Source of the DNA: Psychrobacter pacificensis
GTDB taxonomy: Bacteria > Pseudomonadota > Gammaproteobacteria > Pseudomonadales > Moraxellaceae
Assembly (NCBI RefSeq): GCF_900101915.1
Contig: NZ_FNAL01000019.1
Location: forward strand, 1 to 61,862
Length of the DNA: 61,862 nt
Reading direction: 5' to 3'
Of this stretch, positions 18,676 to 27,687 are shown in pieces. The position numbers were made by a program, and so were the translations under genes. Position 1 is the first letter of the stretch, and the number at the start of each line of letters is the position of its first letter. The notes beneath the pieces were generated by a model. It searched no databases and was not told where the DNA came from. It worked only from the letters and a program-made list of their open reading frames with translations.

Positions 18676-19941
18676 ATGTCTCAATTACTTAAGGTTAGCA
18701 GCCTTGTTATAGCGATGGGTACAACGTCCGCATTATTAATAGGTTGTAGTAGCAATGCTAATAATAGCGCACAAACGGCTAATGACAGCAAGTCGCCTAA
18801 TAGTGGTATGACAGGTACTACAACAGATAATAATAACCATGCAGGAACCGAAGCAAAGATGAGTACTAGTAGCAACCAATCTACTAGTAACCAAACTAAT
18901 AGCAACAGTATCGATGCTGATACGATGGACAGCACGATGACTGATAGTAACGATATTAGTCCAGTAACCAACGGTGTTAGTCAGCAAATAGAGGGTAATA
19001 GCAAAGCCGCAAATTCGCTAAATGAATTACTAACCAAAATTGAATACAGTACAGAAAATCTATCAGAAACTGCTAAAAAGGTAAATGAAGCAACATGGAA
19101 AGCTGATACCAAAATTGATCGTAATGTTGCTACCAAATTACAAGCGCTACTGAACTGGAATCATAGTGGTGTGGGTGCAGTGGATGGCTATTGGGGCAAA
19201 AACACGCGTAAAGCCATGCAAGCTTTTCAAAAGGCTCAAGGATTACCAGTAACTGAAGCGGTCAATGAAGAGACGTGGCAAGCATTAACTAAGAATTCTA
19301 CGCTTACTTCACAGCCTGTATTGGTCAGTTATCAGCTGACAGATGCTGATGTGAATGTCAAAACTACCCAAATTCCTGCTAGTGCTGAAGCCAAGGCCAA
19401 GCTAGATGGTATGTATTATGAAAGCGTCCTTGAAGCCTTGGGCGAAAAATTTCATATCAGTCGTGATTATCTCAAATCGCTTAACCCCAATGCCAGCTTT
19501 AAAAGTGGCGAAACCATCATTGTCTATAACCCAGGTAACCCTAATACAACACCAGTGAGCCGAGTGGTCGCTGATAAAGACACGCAAACCCTATATGCAT
19601 ACGATGACAGTGACAATCTGGTTGCCAGCTATCCAACCACAGTAGGTAGCACAGCAACACCTTCACCAACGGGTACGCATAAAGTCAAAGTCAAAATTCA
19701 CGAGCCAAATTACACCTATACTAGCGATAATGGCAAAAAATCTATTATCCCGCCAGGCCCTAACAATCCCGTTGGTGTGGTATGGATTGGCCTTAGCAAA
19801 CCATCGTATGGCATTCATGGATCACCCGATCCTGAACGTATCAGTCGTCAGGCATCAGCAGGTTGTGTTCGCCTCACTAACTGGGATGCACTGAGCCTAT
19901 TAGGTGTTATCAAGAACGATGCCACTGTCGAGTTCAAATAA
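18676..19941 (+). CDS. Lipoprotein L,D-transpeptidase with peptidoglycan-binding domains
   Basis: Periplasmic enzyme of the ErfK/YbiS group that makes 3-3 crosslinks in peptidoglycan or attaches proteins to it. I start at the ATG at 18676, which has an AGGGAG site 7 bp upstream, giving 421 residues. In order: lipoprotein signal with lipobox LIGC (Cys 24), a low-complexity Asn/Ser/Thr stretch to about residue 95, a peptidoglycan-binding repeat (about 135-205, with VDGYWGKNTRKAMQAFQKAQ), a LysM-like segment (about 250-280), and the YkuD catalytic domain with YGIHGS (His about 381) and SAGCVRLTN (Cys about 397). It is monocistronic, with a terminator behind it. Confidence 0.92.
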   Translation: MSQLLKVSSLVIAMGTTSALLIGCSSNANNSAQTANDSKSPNSGMTGTTTDNNNHAGTEAKMSTSSNQSTSNQTNSNSIDADTMDSTMTDSNDISPVTNGVSQQIEGNSKAANSLNELLTKIEYSTENLSETAKKVNEATWKADTKIDRNVATKLQALLNWNHSGVGAVDGYWGKNTRKAMQAFQKAQGLPVTEAVNEETWQALTKNSTLTSQPVLVSYQLTDADVNVKTTQIPASAEAKAKLDGMYYESVLEALGEKFHISRDYLKSLNPNASFKSGETIIVYNPGNPNTTPVSRVVADKDTQTLYAYDDSDNLVASYPTTVGSTATPSPTGTHKVKVKIHEPNYTYTSDNGKKSIIPPGPNNPVGVVWIGLSKPSYGIHGSPDPERISRQASAGCVRLTNWDALSLLGVIKNDATVEFK

Positions 19942-19973
19942 CTCATCGTTTAATTATTTCATAAAACGCAGAC

Positions 19974-20007
19974 AAAAAAATACCGCTGAAATTTAGCGGT
20001 ATTTTTT
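19974..20007 (+). terminator. Terminator of the L,D-transpeptidase gene
   Basis: Stem AAAAAATACCGCT with its complement, 7-nt loop and T-run, about 33 bp after the stop codon. Confidence 0.93.
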
Positions 20008-20197
20008 ATGGTAAAACAAACAGCAAACACGAAATAGCTAAAACAGTGATAGGCAATAATGAGCAGGTTAGCGTTTTCATTATTATTATCAGTCAAACCA
20101 CTCAAGCGTCTATATCAGCTATCAGCGATAAAGTAGCTATTTGGTTATTGGCTGTATTTTTATAAATACTTTTATAACCATATGAGTTGGCGAGTAT

Positions 20198-20419
20198 TTA
20201 GTTTTTACCACGGTAAGTAATACGACCTTTAGATAGGTCATAAGGGGTCATTTCAACCTTAACTTTATCACCTGTCAAGATACGAATATAGTGCTTACGC
20301 ATCTTACCTGAGATGTGTGCAATGATTTCGTGTCCGTTTTCTAAACGAACCTTGAACAAAGTGTTAGGAAGGGTATCAATGACTTCGCCTTCAAATTCGA
20401 TAATATCGTCTTTTGCCAT
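20198..20419 (-). CDS. infA: Translation initiation factor IF-1
   Basis: Small OB-fold protein that binds the ribosomal A site during initiation. The start is the ATG at 20417-20419 ([19 protein letters not shown]), giving 73 residues, the family length; the upstream possible start adds four residues. Typical segments are [21 protein letters not shown] and [12 protein letters not shown]. It is transcribed alone, with truA upstream in the same direction 111 bp away. Confidence 0.97.
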   Translation of the reverse strand: MAKDDIIEFEGEVIDTLPNTLFKVRLENGHEIIAHISGKMRKHYIRILTGDKVKVEMTPYDLSKGRITYRGKN

Positions 20420-20530
20420 AATTTGTATCAATCAATTAAAAATAAGCCCATATTATACGTAAGTTAGCGGATTAAAGCAATACAGAACCTGGTTTTGACT
20501 TGACAGCATGTAAGTGATATGTATGCTAAT

Positions 20531-21370
20531 TTAGTCAGGTAAGTTTAACCAAATCGGTGTGAGGGGTGCCTGCGGCAATAGTCGCTGGAAATGCTCAGGA
20601 TAATAGGCATTGATGAAATACAAGCCATCCCCTGAGGCCGTAGGCGGCGCAATTGTTCGATCCTCTTTGCTCAAAATGTTTAAAAAGTCTGCTGGCTCTA
20701 ACTCATGTCTGCCAATCGCGTATAGCGTACCCATCAAGTTACGAACCATGTGATGCAAAAATCCATCTGCCTGTATATCGAACACTATAAACTGACCATG
20801 AGCGAAAAGGTCGGCATGACTGACGGTACGTACTGGCTGATTGGATTGACAGGCTGCCGCACGGTAGCTGCTAAAATTGTGAGTACCAACGATATCGGCA
20901 GCTGCCTTTTGCATCGCTGCTAGGTCTAAAGGCTCATAGATATGGGTAACCTGATGATTGAGTATCGCAGGGCGCTGCGCTTGATTAAGGGTGATATAAC
21001 GATAACGACGAGCAATCGCACCAAAACGCGCATGGAAGTCAGCTGGCATCGGTTGAATCCAGCGCAAAGCAATATCGTCAGGCAGTAGGCTATTGACACC
21101 GCGTAACCAGTTATGAGTAGGGCGATACGCATGCGTGGTAAAATGAGCAATCATATTGCTGGCATGGACACTGGCATCAGTACGTCCAGCGGCGATGACT
21201 TCGACGGATTCATTGGCGACCTTGCCGATAGCGGTTTCTAGTGCTTCTTGTACACCCAGCACTTCTCGTTGCCGCTGCCAACCATGATAGTGCGTACCCA
21301 AAAACTCAATCGCAATCGCCAAAGTATAGGTTGGTGAACGTTCAGGTTCGATAGTTTCAATCTTAGACAT
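20531..21370 (-). CDS. truA: tRNA pseudouridine(38-40) synthase
   Basis: Converts uridines 38-40 of the tRNA anticodon arm to pseudouridine. The catalytic Asp is seen in AAGRTDASVHA (Asp 65 counting from the ATG at 21370), with FLGTHYHGWQRQ before it and GDGLYFINAYYP near the C-terminus. I prefer the ATG at 21368-21370 (about 279 residues) because the family begins there. A start at 21451 would overlap the upstream asparaginase gene by 38 bp and adds 27 atypical residues. The fimV-truA neighbourhood is known from Pseudomonas; here an asparaginase gene lies between them. Confidence 0.93.
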   Translation of the reverse strand: MSKIETIEPERSPTYTLAIAIEFLGTHYHGWQRQREVLGVQEALETAIGKVANESVEVIAAGRTDASVHASNMIAHFTTHAYRPTHNWLRGVNSLLPDDIALRWIQPMPADFHARFGAIARRYRYITLNQAQRPAILNHQVTHIYEPLDLAAMQKAAADIVGTHNFSSYRAAACQSNQPVRTVSHADLFAHGQFIVFDIQADGFLHHMVRNLMGTLYAIGRHELEPADFLNILSKEDRTIAPPTASGDGLYFINAYYPEHFQRLLPQAPLTPIWLNLPD

Positions 21371-21413
21371 TTTGGTTTCTAAGCTTATAAAGTCGGAATT
21401 AATTAAGGAGCAT

Positions 21414-22514
21414 TTATCGCTTTTTGATGCTTGTGCCAGGCTGACTGACATTATTCAACCAGCGCTGTCGGCGCCTTGCTGGACTGTCATAGCGCAGTAG
21501 CAACCATAACAACCGTGCATAAATAGCAGGGATGGTTAAGCGTCCACCAGCAATAACGTGGTAGTCATATTGCCAACTGCCTGCCGCGTAGCTGTCGCTC
21601 ACACCGCCAAACGGACATTGACTGGCAGATATCACCATGTGTCCATGCTCGTGAACCAAATCAAGCGTCTTTGCTAGTGCAGTCGAATAGGGAATATTCC
21701 CCGCGCCAAATCCTAATAGGATAATGCCACAAGACGGCTGTGATAATAACGCTTGTAGTTGATCATTGAGCACCTGAACATCATTAGGTAAGCAGTATAA
21801 AGCATGGATTTTGGCCTGATCAGCACTTGCTTTGATATTGGGTAGTAAGTCTTGCTGATCATCAAGCCAATGCTGCCTACGGGTATCTGAGAGATTTTTT
21901 ATATAACTGTTGGCTGGATACGCTGCTCGAGAGTGACCAGTAAATGCCATAAGGTCATGACTGTGAATTTTTTGCACCGTTTGTGCAGGCCACGATTCAC
22001 CGCCAAAGCTGATCTTGACACCTGATTCACCAGCCGCAGCTAGCTTCAATGAGTCGTTAAGGTTGCCCCAAGCGTCGCTATGAGCATCGATATCGTAGGA
22101 GTGAATCACTTCACTATCTAATAACGGCCGCATACTTCCAGTGACCACAATACAAATATCGCTACCGGCAAACGCTTCTGCTAAAAATGCACCTAAATAA
22201 CTCAACGTGTCAGTGCCACTAATCAGGACAAAGCGTTTATTACCTTGATTATAAGCATTCAGTAATAGCTGATAAAAATGTACAAAATCAACTGGCGTAA
22301 GCTGGCTACTGTCTTTGATCAGCGTGTTGTCTAGCCATGAAATTTCTGGTGAACCAGTCGTATTGCCTTGCTCAGCCAATAGTTTTTGTAGCGTAGGTAA
22401 AAAGATATCTGCCGATAGCGGCGCTAGAGGTTTGCCATAGCTACCAAAGGTACCACCAGCATAGATTAATTGAATGGGGTCAGACATAGTTTTGGTCATA
22501 AAAGAAGATGGCAT
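21414..22514 (-). CDS. Asparaginase family protein
   Basis: Likely hydrolyses L-asparagine to aspartate and ammonia. The 366-residue protein has the two catalytic threonine regions, LIYAGGTFGSYG near the N-terminus and LISGTDTLSYLGAFLAEA, and the family segment CIVVTGSMRPL. No signal peptide is seen, so it is probably cytoplasmic. Three methionines lie close together (22514, 22499, 22487) and none has a clear ribosome-binding site, so the start is uncertain by up to nine residues. The gene lies between the fimV pair and truA. Substrate specificity could also be glutamine. Confidence 0.82.
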   Translation of the reverse strand: MPSSFMTKTMSDPIQLIYAGGTFGSYGKPLAPLSADIFLPTLQKLLAEQGNTTGSPEISWLDNTLIKDSSQLTPVDFVHFYQLLLNAYNQGNKRFVLISGTDTLSYLGAFLAEAFAGSDICIVVTGSMRPLLDSEVIHSYDIDAHSDAWGNLNDSLKLAAAGESGVKISFGGESWPAQTVQKIHSHDLMAFTGHSRAAYPANSYIKNLSDTRRQHWLDDQQDLLPNIKASADQAKIHALYCLPNDVQVLNDQLQALLSQPSCGIILLGFGAGNIPYSTALAKTLDLVHEHGHMVISASQCPFGGVSDSYAAGSWQYDYHVIAGGRLTIPAIYARLLWLLLRYDSPARRRQRWLNNVSQPGTSIKKR

Positions 22515-22672
22515 AGTATCAACACAGTAAACAATTATGAAAAAAGAAGCGCCAGAGCGTTTATTAGTGACAGGTTGAGAGGTCAGTAATAGATAGTATC
22601 AGAATTAAATGCAAAAAATCAGCAAGCCTCCGATAATAAGAGATACTTGCTGATAGGCATCTAAACGACTGA

Positions 22673-24355
22673 TTATGCTGTGCGCTCAAGTAATAGTTGT
22701 GCTTGTTGTTTCTGCTCACTATTACCCTGAGCGATCACTTCATTAAGCAAACGTTTGGCACTGTCATATTCGCCTAATTGTAAATACTGATTGGCTAAAT
22801 CTAGCGTCACTTGATTGCTATCTAATGATTTTACAAAGTCAAAATCTGCGGCAAAGCGCGATGAAAAATCTTCTGCTGATTCAACCGCTTCATGACTGAT
22901 ATCTGTTTCAGGTTCTGCTGGTGCAACGGTAGAGGCTGGGGGAGTCGCTACGGAAGAATCTAATAAAGAGTCAGTTTCTATGATATCGAAGTCATCAGCT
23001 ATAGGCGTGTCATCATCAAATCTTAACGACGTAACTGGCGTAGTATCTGATGCTTCAAAAGCATCAATGTCGGTGTCATCGTTGATCAGTTGTTCTTCAA
23101 AACTTAAGTTTGCAACGCTATCATCTTCGAGAGTACTACTGTCATTATCAGCGTTTTCAAAGTCAATATCTTCCAAAACAAAGCCATCAATATCGTTACT
23201 TACGTCAGTAGTAGATGGCTCATTAATCGCGAAAGTGTTAACGGCATCAATATCGTCTGATTCGTCCAGATCGTCTAAAGATAAAGTAAAGTCATCTTCA
23301 ATGTTTTGGACAGCATTGCTAGAAGCTTCTTCTTCATTTTTATTAACAGAAGCATCTTTATCTGCATCGGCTGCTAAATCATCAAAATCTAAGATGAAGT
23401 CGTCTTCTAATACTAATGCTTCGCTTTCACTGTCTTGAACATCTGATACGTCAGAATTTTCAATTAAAGTGTTTTCTGCAGGTGATTCAAAATCGAACTC
23501 AAAGTCACTAAGGTCGTTGTCTTCTATGACCTCATCATTCTTGGCCTCGTTATTTTCGATGGTATTAGTATGGTCGCTTGTAGAAATATAAAGGCTATCA
23601 TCATCCGTGGCCAATGATGTAACAGGAGTCTCATCAGTAGCATTTGACTCATTGAAATCATCTTCTAAGTCACTGAGCGTCAGATCAAAGCTATCGTCTA
23701 CGTTTTCAGTAGGCTCACCTGAAAACACTGGGCTATCGATAGGTTTGTCTATTACTAAATCGTTATTATCTTCAATAACAGGACGATCAGATATGTTAGC
23801 GGTATCATCGGCTTGATTAGTAGTAGATAAATCGAAATCTAGACTATCAAAACCATCTTGATTGTTTTCTGTTGTTGCCTCGTCTGTTACCACTTCTGGT
23901 GCGGCTACTGGGCTTTGCTCTCCAATGTATAAATCTTTTAATTCATCAGCAAGCGTAATGGTTTTGGCATCGTTATGCATTTTAATGCGGTTATAGACAT
24001 CATGAAAGTTTTCTGGCTGATCTAGCGTAGCGTATATGCTCAATAGCTTAATAGATAACTGACTGTCATTAGGCTTTTCGTTTAGTCCACGATTGATCGT
24101 TTCAATGGCTTTGTCGTAGCGCTGTTGATCCATGAAACGCTGGGCAATCGTAATATGATCGAACTTATTGCTATCATTTTGATTGGTTTGGGCAGCAGTG
24201 CCATAATCCGTTTTTGATGCTGGTGCAGCGGTATTTTTTACTGAGCTTGCAGGTGGTTGTACACTTTGGTTTTGTGCTTTATTTTTGCGCAATAAAAAAA
24301 CAGCGACTAACAGGATAAGCACCAATCCAGCGATGATATATAGCATATTGTCCAT
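22673..24355 (-). CDS. fimV: FimV C-terminal half: membrane segment, acidic region, TPR domain
   Basis: Corresponds to the part of FimV after its periplasmic domain. From the ATG at 24355 (about 560 residues): a single membrane helix (MLYIIAGLVLILLVAVFLL), a TPR-like helical region (about 60-150, with AQRFMDQQRYDKAIETINRG), a long Asp/Glu-rich stretch with repeated motifs such as DDFTLSLDDLDE, and the conserved FimV C-terminal domain (LDLANQYLQLGEYDSAKRLL). FimV helps assemble type IV pili and activates cAMP signalling in Pseudomonas. An AGGAGTAGGA site precedes the ATG. The frame is continuous with the upstream gene apart from one TAA. Confidence 0.85.
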   Translation of the reverse strand: MDNMLYIIAGLVLILLVAVFLLRKNKAQNQSVQPPASSVKNTAAPASKTDYGTAAQTNQNDSNKFDHITIAQRFMDQQRYDKAIETINRGLNEKPNDSQLSIKLLSIYATLDQPENFHDVYNRIKMHNDAKTITLADELKDLYIGEQSPVAAPEVVTDEATTENNQDGFDSLDFDLSTTNQADDTANISDRPVIEDNNDLVIDKPIDSPVFSGEPTENVDDSFDLTLSDLEDDFNESNATDETPVTSLATDDDSLYISTSDHTNTIENNEAKNDEVIEDNDLSDFEFDFESPAENTLIENSDVSDVQDSESEALVLEDDFILDFDDLAADADKDASVNKNEEEASSNAVQNIEDDFTLSLDDLDESDDIDAVNTFAINEPSTTDVSNDIDGFVLEDIDFENADNDSSTLEDDSVANLSFEEQLINDDTDIDAFEASDTTPVTSLRFDDDTPIADDFDIIETDSLLDSSVATPPASTVAPAEPETDISHEAVESAEDFSSRFAADFDFVKSLDSNQVTLDLANQYLQLGEYDSAKRLLNEVIAQGNSEQKQQAQLLLERTA

Positions 24356-24406
24356 AGTTATTCCTACTCCTAAGATCACAGCATCGTGCGTTGATCCGTT
24401 AGGCAA

Positions 24407-26194
24407 TTATTGATTGCGTAGTTTTTTGAGACGAGCTTGTAGCTCAGCCAGTTTTTGATTTTGTAATTGAAGCTTTTTCGTATAGTTGTCCAGCGCGCTG
24501 CTGGTTTTTGACAAGCGCTGAGCTTGTGAGGCAGTCTCTTGTCTTGATGCTTTTAGCGCTGCTAATATATCGGTGCTTAGACCATTGCCTTTATCTGCCG
24601 CTGATTTCGCCTGAGTGCCATCTGCATTACCATCATGACCAGGGGCAAGGACAGAAAACTGTGCTTGCGGTAGTGTCTGGGTCTTAGTGGTTGGTTTTGT
24701 AGAGACACTTGCGGCTTGAGAGACATCAGCTGGTTTTTTAGACGTCTTTTGCGCTGGCTTTTTTGGCACAGGTGTATTCGCTCGGCGGCTATATTGTCTT
24801 TGAGCACTAATGGCTGCTTCTAAGCTTTGCTGTGACGGTATAACATCGTAGCTAGGTAAGCGAAGCTTAGCATCTGCTTTTAGTTGGTCAGCATCTTGAT
24901 TAATAAAAGCATCAGGGTTCTGTGACTGAATTTGTTTCATTACAGTCGACGTGTCTAGGTTGTTTTCACGTGCGATCTGCTGCGCGATCATCCACAAACT
25001 ATCATTGCGTTGCACCTGATACTGAGTTGTTGCATTCCTCGTTACTTTATTGCTAGCTGTACTTGGATTATTCATAGTTTTGGATGGTACAGGTGATGCT
25101 ATATTAGCAGGTATATTACTGCCTTGAGCTGCGGCGATAACACGATTGTCTGAGTCGATTGCACTTTTTGAGTCATCTCTCGCTTTAGGGGTTGTTGCTT
25201 TGACAGGTGAGCTTGCCATGAGGTCAGAGTCTGCTTTACTGCTTGGTTGTATTTGGCGCGTCACTTGTATGTTTAGGATATCAAGCTGCTTGTCAGTACT
25301 TGGCTTATCTGCCGCAACTACGTTGTTATGAGTGCGCGCCTCAGTACCGCCTTTATCATCAGGTGTCATGGTACCGCTACTACTACTTGCTACACTTAAT
25401 CCACTGTTATCCGAAGTGTTCACCGAGCTTTGGCTGTTACCAATAGCAGTTGAATGACCGGTATTATTTTTTATGTCAGCATTGCTGTTTAAGCGACCAT
25501 TATTGAGACGGCTAGGTGTATAGGTAAGACTGTTGACCTGTGAGATAGCCGTCACTGTTGGCGCCTGAATATTAGGTGCTGGTGATGTAGAAGCCAACAA
25601 TTCAGTCGCTGATTTGCTTGGTTTTGATAACTTGGGCGAGGATATAGCAGGGGCCGACATCAGTGGCGGCGGCGCGCCTTTTCTGACCGTCAAAGGCATG
25701 GCATTACTTACAGAAACGCTAGGCAAATTTGGCTTCTTGGCACCTGTGGCGATATTCTTACCAGTATTGATAGGTACACTATCTTTTAATGGCATCAGTA
25801 GCGTTTTTGGTACCATATTTTGCCGACCATTATCATTAATCGCTAAAACGACATCAGCAAAAGGCTTAGACACAGGCTGTGATGTGGTAATAAAAACTTG
25901 ACCGCTGGTCGCCGAAGTAGGCTGAAAGCGTACCCTCATAGAGTCAGTCGAGGTCAACCCCATTTGCTGGTAAATGGTCGAGTTTGCCAAACTGGCAGAA
26001 AAGTCAGCTGATTGAATGTTACTGACGACGATGCTCGCTACTAAAGGCTCATGCTGGGCCGAAGTGACCACCGTCTTACCAATGGTTGCTGCTTGTACGC
26101 TCGGCACTAACACGGCGGACCCTACAGAACAAAATAGTGCCATCGATACCGCGCGATGTACAGTAGTCAAGCGACGAGATAGATGACAAGACAT
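24407..26194 (-). CDS. fimV: FimV N-terminal half: periplasmic domain with LysM
   Basis: Corresponds to the N-terminal half of FimV. The 595 residues contain a signal peptide (to about VQA at 35), the FimV N-terminal domain (about 36-145, starting ATIGKTVVTSAQHEPLVASI), a long Ser/Thr/Lys/Pro-rich region, a LysM domain that binds peptidoglycan (about 385-450, with YQVQRNDSLWMIAQQIARENN), and a C-terminal coiled coil (about 540-595). It ends with TAA at 24407-24409, and 51 bp later the second half starts in the same frame. In the usual FimV one protein covers both halves. Confidence 0.85.
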   Translation of the reverse strand: MSCHLSRRLTTVHRAVSMALFCSVGSAVLVPSVQAATIGKTVVTSAQHEPLVASIVVSNIQSADFSASLANSTIYQQMGLTSTDSMRVRFQPTSATSGQVFITTSQPVSKPFADVVLAINDNGRQNMVPKTLLMPLKDSVPINTGKNIATGAKKPNLPSVSVSNAMPLTVRKGAPPPLMSAPAISSPKLSKPSKSATELLASTSPAPNIQAPTVTAISQVNSLTYTPSRLNNGRLNSNADIKNNTGHSTAIGNSQSSVNTSDNSGLSVASSSSGTMTPDDKGGTEARTHNNVVAADKPSTDKQLDILNIQVTRQIQPSSKADSDLMASSPVKATTPKARDDSKSAIDSDNRVIAAAQGSNIPANIASPVPSKTMNNPSTASNKVTRNATTQYQVQRNDSLWMIAQQIARENNLDTSTVMKQIQSQNPDAFINQDADQLKADAKLRLPSYDVIPSQQSLEAAISAQRQYSRRANTPVPKKPAQKTSKKPADVSQAASVSTKPTTKTQTLPQAQFSVLAPGHDGNADGTQAKSAADKGNGLSTDILAALKASRQETASQAQRLSKTSSALDNYTKKLQLQNQKLAELQARLKKLRNQ

Positions 26195-26307
26195 GAGCAG
26201 CCCTTTAGTATAAATAAGTTGTCTTTGCTGTTATAACAAAATACCGTTTAGTTTACCAGTTTATTTCACAACTGTTGTGTCCAATGCACAAAGTGTCTTT
26301 GTAGTGT

Positions 26308-27510
26308 TCACTGAGCTTTTTTATCTAGTAGCATGGCATCGCCATAACTAAAGAATCGATACTGTTTTTCGATAGCATGTTGATAGGCGTGTTCAATAGA
26401 TGCCTTACCTGCGAATGCTGATACTAGCATTAGTAGTGTCGATTTAGGTAAGTGGAAATTGGTCAATAACCGATCGATAACGCCGAATTTGAACCCAGGG
26501 TAAATAAATATATCTGTATCGCCTGACCAACTAGAGAGTGCCTGACCGTCAATGGCAGTTTTTTGATAAGCCGTTTCGAGAACACGCGTCACTGTGGTAC
26601 CAATCGCAATAACCTTTTTACCATTCGCGTGCGTTTGATTGATGAGGTTTGCCGTGGTCTGCGGCAAATGCGCGTATTCACTATGCATGGTGTGATTGAG
26701 TAGGTTATCTGTTTTGACGGGAGCAAAAGTACCCGCCCCAACGTGCAATGTGACAAAAGCGGTATTGATACCTTTCTCGTCAAGCTTGCTCAGTACGGAT
26801 TCATCGAAGTGTAAGCTTGCCGTTGGTGCAGCCACGCTGGCGAGCTTGGCAGGATCATGAAAAACGGTTTGATAACGAGTGTTGTCAGTGTCATCAGCAT
26901 GGCGCTCAAAGTAGGGCGGGATAGGCAGTTCACCATAAAGCTCTAGATGCGGCAATATCGGCGCATCAAACGCCAAAATGAATAAGTTGTCTTGGCGACC
27001 AATCATCGTAGCGCTCATATGACCATCGGCAAGTTGTAAGCGTTGACCAAGCTTGAGCGCTTTGCTGGCTTTTACATGGCAAAGGGCAATATGCTCTTGA
27101 TTAACTGCTTCATCATTGGTGTCTTTTAGATGCAGTGGCACTTCATCCAAGTCCGAGATATCGACTAGGCGTTCAATCAGTACTTCAAGCTTACCGCCAG
27201 TATCCTTTTGACCAAATAAGCGTGCTTTCATCACCTTGGTATCATTAAAGACAATCAGATCTCCAGCCTCTAATAAGTGAGGCAACTCAGAAAACAAACG
27301 ATCTTCTACACGAGTGTCATTTATTTGAGTACGAGCTGGCAAGTATAGAAGTTTTGAAGCAGAGCGCTGCGCTAATGGGTAGCGTGCAATCAGACTGTCT
27401 GGCAGCTCATAGTCATAATCTTCAACGCTCAGATAATCTAAGACGTCGTTTTTTTTGTCGGTATCAGTTGGCGCGTCAGTATCAGTAGAGTCAATGTGAG
27501 AGTCGGTCAT
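26308..27510 (-). CDS. queA: S-adenosylmethionine:tRNA ribosyltransferase-isomerase
   Basis: Transfers the ribosyl group of SAM to 7-aminomethyl-7-deazaguanine in tRNA to make epoxyqueuosine. 400 residues with segments YELPDSLIARYPLAQRSASKLL, GTFAPVKTDNLLNHTMHSEY (split here as residues around 235-255) and TNFHLPKSTLLMLVSAF. It carries an acidic N-terminal extension of about 30 residues (Asp/Thr-rich) compared with the usual start near the DYELPDSLIA segment. The ATG at 27508-27510 is the only clear start. No tgt gene is in the window. It ends 113 bp before the first fimV half. Confidence 0.95.
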   Translation of the reverse strand: MTDSHIDSTDTDAPTDTDKKNDVLDYLSVEDYDYELPDSLIARYPLAQRSASKLLYLPARTQINDTRVEDRLFSELPHLLEAGDLIVFNDTKVMKARLFGQKDTGGKLEVLIERLVDISDLDEVPLHLKDTNDEAVNQEHIALCHVKASKALKLGQRLQLADGHMSATMIGRQDNLFILAFDAPILPHLELYGELPIPPYFERHADDTDNTRYQTVFHDPAKLASVAAPTASLHFDESVLSKLDEKGINTAFVTLHVGAGTFAPVKTDNLLNHTMHSEYAHLPQTTANLINQTHANGKKVIAIGTTVTRVLETAYQKTAIDGQALSSWSGDTDIFIYPGFKFGVIDRLLTNFHLPKSTLLMLVSAFAGKASIEHAYQHAIEKQYRFFSYGDAMLLDKKAQ

Positions 27511-27687
27511 AATCAGTCTTTAAATGGATAGGGATTTTGGCACAATTGTAGCAGAAATACCTTTGTGAGAGGATACTTTGCTCAGCAGTAATCATGTATA
27601 AGATATGCTTCAAACCTATAAATAGCCTAAGTAAATATTATAGGCTATGTCAACTTACAAAGAAGTTTTTATCAGTTGTAGACTAAT

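Noticed and set aside
22980..23438. Serine-rich open frame antisense to the second fimV half
   Set aside because: It mirrors the Asp/Glu-rich coding strand, so composition alone keeps it open; no start signal.
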